Part shown: piece after piece, positions 59,116 to 64,000 of the stretch
Layout of the letters: each line of letters starts with the position of its first letter
Numbering within the stretch: position 1 is the stretch's first letter
From: Mycobacterium sp. ELW1
Lineage (GTDB): Bacteria > Actinomycetota > Actinomycetes > Mycobacteriales > Mycobacteriaceae
Reading direction: 5' to 3'
Assembly (NCBI RefSeq): GCF_008329905.1
Contig: NZ_CP032155.1
Span: 5,580,001-5,644,000 of the forward strand
Length of the DNA: 64,000 nucleotides
The notes under the pieces: generated by a model
Databases searched by the model: none
The model's input: the letters and a program-made list of their open reading frames with translations, nothing else
What the model was told of the DNA's origin: nothing
Position numbers and translations under genes: made by a program

Positions 59116-60201
59116 ATGGCATACACCTCCGCGCGCGGGGACCTCGGTGATCGGGTGGGCGAGGTACTGCACACCTGGCTGCCCCCGCGGGTGGCGCCGG
59201 CCGGAGCGACGGACTTCGAGATCACCGATTTCAGTGCGCCGTCGGCGGGCTACTCGGGCAAGACGGCGTTCTTCACCGCAAGCTGGACCAACGCGACGGG
59301 CAAGCGAAATTCCGAGGAGCTGGTGCTGCGAGCGCAGGCCGAAAACCACCAGCTGTTCACCGCACCTGACGCTCCCCGTCAGGCCGAAGTCATGCAACGG
59401 CTTGGCGCACAAGGCCTCCGAGTGCCGGACATCGTCGCCATTGAGCGCGATGCGACCCTTCTGGGGGCGCCGTTCTACCTGATGCGACGAGTACATGGCC
59501 GGACACCGTCAGATGTACCGAGCTGGCACAAGCGCGGCTGGACTGTCGAGTTATCTACGCCGCAACGGGACCTTCTGTGTAACAACGGTTTACGCGCGCT
59601 GGTGGACGTACACCGAGTCGATGACATCGAAACGTTGCGATTCCTCCGCGGGGAGGGCGACTCGAACCGCACCGCGCTGCAGCGCTATCTCGGCAAGCTC
59701 AGCAGCTGGTATGACTGGTGCCGGGACGACGTCGTCGTCGGCCGCGACACACTCGCGCGTGCACTCGAAGTCATTGTCGAGTCCGCACCCGACACCGACG
59801 CCGAGACGGTGGTGTGGGGAGACGCGAGGGTCGGAAATATGTGCTTCGGTGACGACCTGTCGGTGGTGGCACTCTTCGATTGGGAAACCGCAGGCACCGG
59901 CCCGCCCGACATCGACGTCGGGTGGTGGCTCATGTTCGAGCGCTTCTTGTGCGAGGGCCTGGGCTTCACCCGGATGCCAGGGGTCCCGGACGACGACGAA
60001 ATTGTGCGCCGATACGTCGAATTCGGCGGAACGCTCACCGGAGACATCGCCTACTACCAACTGGTGGCAGCCTTCGTGCTGTCACTGATCAACAATCGAC
60101 TTGCCCGGTTGCTGGTGCGCGACGGGTTGGACGACGCGACGGCAATGAGCTACCCGCGAACGTCGGTCACGTTGGTCGAGCAGTACCTCGGGTGTCTGTG
60201 A
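59116..60201 (+). CDS. APH-family phosphotransferase, acyl-CoA-kinase subgroup
   Basis: A 361-residue APH-fold kinase: N-lobe ELVLRAQAENHQLF, PFYLMRRVHGRTPSDVPSWHKRGW, catalytic loop VVWGDARVGNMCF and VVALFDWETAGTGPPDIDVGWW. The WGDARxGN loop and DWE motif mark the subgroup close to LvaA and to kinase domains fused to acyl-CoA dehydrogenases, which phosphorylate hydroxyacyl-CoAs. That function is therefore plausible but not proven. The ATG at 59116 is favoured because GAAAGG lies 6 bases upstream; ATG 59110 would overlap it. Confidence 0.85.
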   Translation: MAYTSARGDLGDRVGEVLHTWLPPRVAPAGATDFEITDFSAPSAGYSGKTAFFTASWTNATGKRNSEELVLRAQAENHQLFTAPDAPRQAEVMQRLGAQGLRVPDIVAIERDATLLGAPFYLMRRVHGRTPSDVPSWHKRGWTVELSTPQRDLLCNNGLRALVDVHRVDDIETLRFLRGEGDSNRTALQRYLGKLSSWYDWCRDDVVVGRDTLARALEVIVESAPDTDAETVVWGDARVGNMCFGDDLSVVALFDWETAGTGPPDIDVGWWLMFERFLCEGLGFTRMPGVPDDDEIVRRYVEFGGTLTGDIAYYQLVAAFVLSLINNRLARLLVRDGLDDATAMSYPRTSVTLVEQYLGCL

Positions 60202-60245
60202 CGCGTCGACGATCCCCGGCGGCCATCACTCTTCTGACGATTTCG

Positions 60246-61502
60246 TCATGCCAGGGCGAGGGTTGCCAAGATGTCGGGCGTATATGCCTGCGCCGGCGCC
60301 ACCCACGGCCCGGCATGCACTGCGTCGAGCGCGGCGCCCAGCTCGGGACGCCGACGTAACACCGCTTGCATCCGCGCGCGCCGCGCGGTCCGATCGGGCA
60401 TGCCGAACCCGGTCAGCAGGTCGGTCAACGCACTCGCGAACCGCAACCGGGCCATCCTGGTCCGCCGCTCTTCGGAGTACCTGGCCAGCCCATGTGGCGA
60501 CCAATCGGGTCCGTCGAGCAGCGACTCGGACAGCATCCGCGCATCTCGCAGGCTGATCGCCAAGCCCTGGGCGGTCACGGGATTGCTCCAGCCCGCGGCA
60601 TCACCGACGAGGGCCACGCCGGGAACCACGGGCTCGTCGATCCACGCGTCATTCATCGGGAACGTCGCGCAGGGGCCGATCGGGATCGCCTCTGCCAGCG
60701 CGTCAGATCGCGGAAAGATCGGTGTACGAAATGAATTCAGAAACTTGGCTACCGCAGTCGGACCCTGCAGCGGCTCCGGGTCATTATCGCTTCGAGCGAC
60801 GTACAACCGGAGCCGGTTGTCGGCGCGCGGGATCACGATGTATTGATTGCGTCCATCCACGGAGATGGCCGTCTCGGCTCGATCCCACACTCCGCCGTCA
60901 TCGACCAACATTCCGGTGAGCTTGACCCTGGCCCTGGTCGTCGACAGTGATATTCCGAGCCCGGATCGGGTGGCGGATTTCTTGCCGTCCGCACCGACGA
61001 CGAGCCGGCATCTGGCGACCTCGGTGCGACCGTCCACTTCATAGCTCACCGATGGATCAGCGCCTGCGCGCACCGTCGAGCGGCGCACACCGCGGACGAC
61101 CGTCGCCCCGGCCTTCGTCGCGGCAGCGGCCAGGGCTTCGCGCAGTTCGGGGTGACCGACGCCGATGATTCCCGGAGCGTCATCGACGACATTGGACAGA
61201 TCGCGGGCCCGACGCTGGGCCTGTTCCGCACTCAGCGATTCGTCGTAAGGCACCATCTTCGTGATCAGCGAGACGCCCTCGGTCTCCAAGATCGTGTTGG
61301 CTATGCCAAGCTCGGTGGCCTCCCGAAATCCCCACGGCACCAACGCTTCCCCTCGCACGATATCCCGGTAGACACGTTCGCGCTCAAGCACAGTGACGGC
61401 AACGCCCATTCCGGCCAGGCGGAAGGCCATCGCACATCCAGCGATGCCGCCTCCGATCACGATGACGTCGGCGTCCACGATCACCCCTTCCGAGAATCCC
61501 AT
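60246..61502 (-). CDS. FAD-dependent oxidoreductase/monooxygenase (PHBH-type fold)
   Basis: A 418-residue flavoprotein: FAD-binding VIVIGGGIAGCAMAFRLAGMGVAVTVLERE, the middle RLVVGADGKKSATRSGLG, and the FAD-ribityl motif ALVGDAAGWSNPVTAQGLAISLRDARML. It resembles the aromatic hydroxylase/geranylgeranyl-reductase-type group. It may hydroxylate or epoxidise a substrate, or reduce a double bond. The ATG at 61502 is at the edge of the inverted repeat 61498-61520; the TetR at 61550 is divergent. Confidence 0.9.
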   Translation of the reverse strand: MGFSEGVIVDADVIVIGGGIAGCAMAFRLAGMGVAVTVLERERVYRDIVRGEALVPWGFREATELGIANTILETEGVSLITKMVPYDESLSAEQAQRRARDLSNVVDDAPGIIGVGHPELREALAAAATKAGATVVRGVRRSTVRAGADPSVSYEVDGRTEVARCRLVVGADGKKSATRSGLGISLSTTRARVKLTGMLVDDGGVWDRAETAISVDGRNQYIVIPRADNRLRLYVARSDNDPEPLQGPTAVAKFLNSFRTPIFPRSDALAEAIPIGPCATFPMNDAWIDEPVVPGVALVGDAAGWSNPVTAQGLAISLRDARMLSESLLDGPDWSPHGLARYSEERRTRMARLRFASALTDLLTGFGMPDRTARRARMQAVLRRRPELGAALDAVHAGPWVAPAQAYTPDILATLALA

Positions 61503-61520
61503 TTACTATGACATAATGGG
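61498..61520. promoter_or_regulatory. Candidate operator of the TetR at 61550
   Basis: Arms CCCATT (61498-61503) and AATGGG (61515-61520) around an 11-base centre form an inverted repeat in the 47-bp divergent promoter. The left arm overlaps the FAD oxidoreductase start codon. It differs from the region A, B and C sites. Confidence 0.45.
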
Positions 61521-61549
61521 CGGATTCAAAGCCAGCCGAGAGGAGCCCC

Positions 61550-62152
61550 ATGCCGCGATCCCGTGGCGGTACACAACGACAGCCCCTCTCAACATCGGAC
61601 TTGATGGATGCCGCGCTGCGCGTGGTGGCGCGGTCATCGCTGGATCGGCTGACCGTCCGCGCGGTGGCCGACGAGTGTGACGTCACGGCGCCGGCTATCC
61701 ACTACCACCTGCGCGGTGGTGAGGGACTCGCCGACCGAGTTGTGGAGGCGGTCGCCGCGCGGATCGACGTGACTGTCGACCCGCAAGCCTCGTGGGTCGA
61801 TCAATATCTGGCGCTCATCACCGCGATGGATCGCGCGTTCCTCGCCTACCCCGGCACCGGGCTGCGGGCGCTTACCGCTACGGGCCCGTCGCCGGGCGCG
61901 GAGCGGCTGACGAAGTCGGCGACGCAGATCCTGCGCGAGGCGGGGTTTTCCGAGACCGCTGCTGTGCAAACCTTCACCACCACCTACCTCATTTTCGTCG
62001 GATGGCTTGCCACCCGAAATCTCGCCCAAGGCCACCGAGTCCATCCATCGCTCGCTGCCGCGGGCGCGCAGGGCTTGGCGGACGACGGCGACCAACCCCT
62101 GGTCGCCGCGATCCGGCGCGTGCTGACAGCAGCCGAAGGAGAACGTGGATGA
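61550..62152 (+). CDS. TetR family regulator
   Basis: A 200-residue TetR protein with an HTH at about residues 15-60 (LMDAALRVVARSSLDRLTVRAVADECDVTAPAIHYHLRGGEGL) and a helical ligand domain. Divergent from the FAD oxidoreductase; its stop overlaps the start of the SnoaL-like gene. It probably represses these neighbours. Confidence 0.9.
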   Translation: MPRSRGGTQRQPLSTSDLMDAALRVVARSSLDRLTVRAVADECDVTAPAIHYHLRGGEGLADRVVEAVAARIDVTVDPQASWVDQYLALITAMDRAFLAYPGTGLRALTATGPSPGAERLTKSATQILREAGFSETAAVQTFTTTYLIFVGWLATRNLAQGHRVHPSLAAAGAQGLADDGDQPLVAAIRRVLTAAEGERG

Positions 62153-62496
62153 ACGCACAGGATTCGGGATGGCTCCGCAAGTACTACGCGGACTGGGACT
62201 CCGGCGACATTGACGCGATCACATCGTGGTTCGCCGACGATGTGGTGCTCGAGGACGTCCCCACCGGCCATGTGGCACGCGGAGCGCAGGAGGCGCGCAG
62301 CTTCGTGAACGGTGCACTGAAGATGGCGCCCGGCGCCTCGTACGAGGTGATCAGCGTGCTGTCCGAGGGCGATCGATTCGCCGTTGAGTGGGTGATGCAA
62401 CCCGCAGGCCTGCACGGGGCATCCATCGGCACCGTGCGCAACGGCAAGGTCGCCACCAACCGCGACTTCTGGGACTCCTCGCCGTCGAAGCAGTGA
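62149..62496 (+). CDS. SnoaL-like protein
   Basis: A 115-residue NTF2-fold protein: LRKYYADWDSGDIDAITSWFADDVVLEDVPTG at the N-terminus and VISVLSEGDRFAVEWVMQPAGLHG toward the C-terminus, with few features beyond the fold. The ATG overlaps the TetR stop (ATGA) with AAGGAGAACG upstream. A role beside the FAD oxidoreductase, for example in epoxide opening or isomerisation, is speculative. Confidence 0.82.
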   Translation: MNAQDSGWLRKYYADWDSGDIDAITSWFADDVVLEDVPTGHVARGAQEARSFVNGALKMAPGASYEVISVLSEGDRFAVEWVMQPAGLHGASIGTVRNGKVATNRDFWDSSPSKQ

Positions 62497-62502
62497 CGCG
62501 CG

Positions 62503-62833
62503 TTAGAACTGCGCCCCATGCCCTGGTCGACCGAGAGCCGGGTCGCGGTGACGAAACGAGACTCGTCCGACGCCAGCCAACACACCGCGGCTGCAACGTC
62601 TTCCGGCTCGCACGCCCACTGCGGCAGGAACGGCGTTCCCATTTGTTGAGTGACGAATTGGCCTCGATCTCGGAGAACAGCGCAGCCTGCGATGCAGCGG
62701 GATCGCGAATGTCCGCGACGAACACGATGATTCGGCCGCCTTCGGCCTCCATCAATTGCACGGTTTCGGCGAGGTCGGCGGCGATGACATCAGCGCCTTG
62801 CGCTGCCATGCGCACCGCGTGCGCGCGGCCGTG
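62503..62833 (-). pseudogene. SDR remnant with deletions
   Basis: On the minus strand GRAHAVRMAAQGADVIAAD and RIIVFVADIRDPAASQAALF resemble the second helix and following strand of mycofactocin-associated SDRs. In another frame, CEPEDVAAAVCWLASDESRFVT and LSVDQGMG are the typical SDR C-terminus. The first 15-20 residues and about 130 residues from the middle (including the catalytic Tyr-Lys) are missing. The remnant begins directly at the stop of the NAD-binding protein gene. It is a decayed gene with two deletions. Confidence 0.75.
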
Positions 62834-63643
62834 TCAGTCGAGTTGCAGCGGACCCTCGCGTACGGCGGTGCCCAATAACCCGAGTTCGACGCCTGCCTCG
62901 GCGGCGGCTTCACGACAGGCCGCAATGTCTTTACGCAAAAACGGCCCAGCCAGCTCGGTGAACCGGTCCATTCCCCCGATACGATGCGCGTGCGCGGCGA
63001 CGACGCTTCCGGCGCTACACACCTGCAGCGTCGACAACAGCACATCAGGTTCGACACCGAGTTGTGCGCCCAATTGGGTTGCGGCAGCAAGGAGTTGACC
63101 ATTCGCCGCGAACAGCAGGTTGTTGACGAGCTTGATGGAGAGGGCGGTTCCCAGCGCCCCGGTCGCCATCACCGGGTCGGCGTATGCGGACAGGATTGGC
63201 TTCACCGCGGTAACGGCGTCGAGCGGTCCCCCGATCAGCACGGTGAGCGTGCCCGCGGCAATGTCGTCTGCCGTGCCACTGACCGGAGCATCGAGGATCA
63301 CCGGTGCGCTGGCGCAATCGTCGGCCAGCTCCTGCAGGGTGGACACGGTGCCAGTGGTGTGCGAGACGAACACTGATCCCGGCTTGGCGTTTGCGACAAA
63401 TCCACCTGGCCCAAGCCCTGTTTCGCGGAGTTGTGCATCGGAGAACAAACACGAGATCAACACGTCACTGTCTCGCGCCAATGCTGCGATGGAATCGACT
63501 GGCACTGCGCCCTTCGTCTCCAGCCTGCGGCGAGTGTCCTCGCGCCTGACGTATATCCGCACATCGTGGCCGGCGTCGAGCAATCGCCCAACCATCGGTT
63601 CTCCGAGTTGCCCGGCGCCGAGGAATCCGACTGTTGTGCCCAC
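62834..63643 (-). CDS. NAD-binding 3-hydroxyisobutyrate/6-phosphogluconate dehydrogenase-like protein
   Basis: A 269-residue beta-hydroxyacid dehydrogenase: TVGFLGAGQLGEPMVGRLLDAGH (Rossmann), LDAPVSGTADDIAAGTLTVLIGG (substrate-binding signature) and KLVNNLLFAANGQLLAAATQLG, with the catalytic Lys in place. It oxidises a beta-hydroxyacid or reduces an imine or semialdehyde. It follows the P450 fragment with a 9-base gap on the same strand. Confidence 0.92.
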   Translation of the reverse strand: MGTTVGFLGAGQLGEPMVGRLLDAGHDVRIYVRREDTRRRLETKGAVPVDSIAALARDSDVLISCLFSDAQLRETGLGPGGFVANAKPGSVFVSHTTGTVSTLQELADDCASAPVILDAPVSGTADDIAAGTLTVLIGGPLDAVTAVKPILSAYADPVMATGALGTALSIKLVNNLLFAANGQLLAAATQLGAQLGVEPDVLLSTLQVCSAGSVVAAHAHRIGGMDRFTELAGPFLRKDIAACREAAAEAGVELGLLGTAVREGPLQLD

Positions 63644-63652
63644 GCGGCTACG

Positions 63653-64000
63653 TCAGCGCCACGACAGGGGCAGCGAGTCGACCCCGAACACCTGACCGCC
63701 ATGCTCGATCGCCTGGCCGGCCAGTTCATAGTCGGGAATGCGCTTGTGCCACTCCTCCAACACCACCGCCATCTCCTGACGGGCCAAGTGCGAACCGAGG
63801 CAACGGTGCGGTCCGCCCCCGAAGGACAGGTGACGGGTCACTCCGCGATCGAGGTCAACCTTGCGAGCGTCCGGATAGGCCGACCCGTCCCGTCCCGCAA
63901 ACGCCAGTGAGAACGACGCCATATCGCCCGCCTTGATCGGGCAACCATGGAAGTCCATGTCCTGGGTCGCCTTTCGGGCAGTCTGGACGATCGGATACAC
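63653..64000 (-). CDS. Cytochrome P450, C-terminal fragment (cut by window edge)
   Basis: The last 115 residues of a P450: PIKAGDMASFSLAFAGRD, heme loop LSFGGGPHRCLGSHLARQE with the cysteine ligand, then the usual LEEWHKRIPDYEL C-terminus. The gene continues beyond the right edge, so the internal ATG that opens this frame in the window is not its start. It is co-oriented with the 6-phosphogluconate-dehydrogenase-like gene. Confidence 0.92.
   Translation of the reverse strand: MYPIVQTARKATQDMDFHGCPIKAGDMASFSLAFAGRDGSAYPDARKVDLDRGVTRHLSFGGGPHRCLGSHLARQEMAVVLEEWHKRIPDYELAGQAIEHGGQVFGVDSLPLSWR

Noticed and set aside
59820-59850. Trp-Gly-Asp instead of His-Gly-Asp in the kinase at 59116 as a damaged active site
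   Set aside because: WGDARxGN is the normal loop of this kinase subgroup, so it is not a defect.
1-64000. Search by eye for insertion sequences, tRNA, rRNA, CRISPR arrays and prophage genes
   Set aside because: None seen; no transposase motifs, cloverleaf-like sequences or regular repeats were found.

Overview
The window reads as chromosomal DNA from a mycobacterium or close relative. It is GC-rich with GTG and TTG starts. It carries an MPT51/FbpD-type antigen-85 paralogue, a Ppm1-type SAM methyltransferase, F420-type luciferase-like oxidoreductases, an NDMA/mycofactocin-type alcohol dehydrogenase, and many FadE, CYP, CaiB, MaoC, SDR and DUF35 genes. I saw no rRNA, tRNA, CRISPR array or recognisable insertion sequence. 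Almost everything is lipid, terpenoid or steroid-like catabolism organised in short operons. The substrates cannot be named from sequence.

Region A (1-17.8 kb): a leftward operon SnoaL-like / P450 / ADP-forming acyl-CoA synthetase (cut by the left edge) is divergent from a FadE. A tight six-gene leftward operon follows (CaiB, HMG-CoA-lyase-like, FadE, two MaoC halves, SDR). Next come a tandem-TetR regulator, another FadE, and a rightward operon holding a catalytic-Cys-less HMG-CoA-synthase-like/DUF35 fusion, a thiolase, three membrane proteins (two like heme-copper oxidase subunits III and IV) and an SDR. One 23-bp element, CTAACC-N7-GATTAGA-N-TC, sits in front of both the six-gene operon and the fusion/thiolase operon.

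Region between (17.8-23 kb): a long gene-free stretch, an HSDL2-like SDR, an MPT51-like secreted protein, a methyltransferase and a TesB thioesterase.

Region B (23-42.6 kb): a frameshifted SDR, DUF35 proteins, an Ltp2-like aldolase/DUF35 pair, a two-domain FadE, a nitroreductase, a split dikinase-like pair (PPDK-like ATP-grasp protein, and a PEP-utilising protein broken by a frameshift), a lipocalin-like DUF7064 protein, a frameshifted F420 oxidoreductase, a P450 with an ExxR variant, a TetR regulator, two AveC-like membrane proteins and two APH-type kinases. Six copies of a 16-bp palindrome, TGRCAGTnnACTGYCA, lie in the promoter regions of these genes and nowhere else that I noticed. This looks like one compact regulon probably controlled by the TetR at 38.5 kb, and it is the best candidate for an undescribed system.

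Region C (42.6-59 kb): an extradiol dioxygenase, an alpha/beta hydrolase flanked by decayed duplicates of its neighbours, an alpha-methylacyl-CoA racemase, a CaiB transferase, a second tandem-TetR regulator with a MaoC pair, aldehyde and alcohol dehydrogenases, a cupin, a Gfo/Idh oxidoreductase, and a rightward operon P450 / enoyl-CoA hydratase / DUF35 / SDR / SnoaL-like. A second related palindrome (TGACACTARTGYCA) recurs at its promoters.

Region D (58-64 kb): an F420 oxidoreductase, an APH-type kinase, an FAD oxidoreductase, a TetR with a SnoaL-like gene, an SDR remnant, a 6-phosphogluconate-dehydrogenase-like reductase, and the C-terminus of another P450 cut by the right edge. Three genes in region B are broken by single-base losses in short C/G runs. 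These are either sequencing errors or recent pseudogenes.
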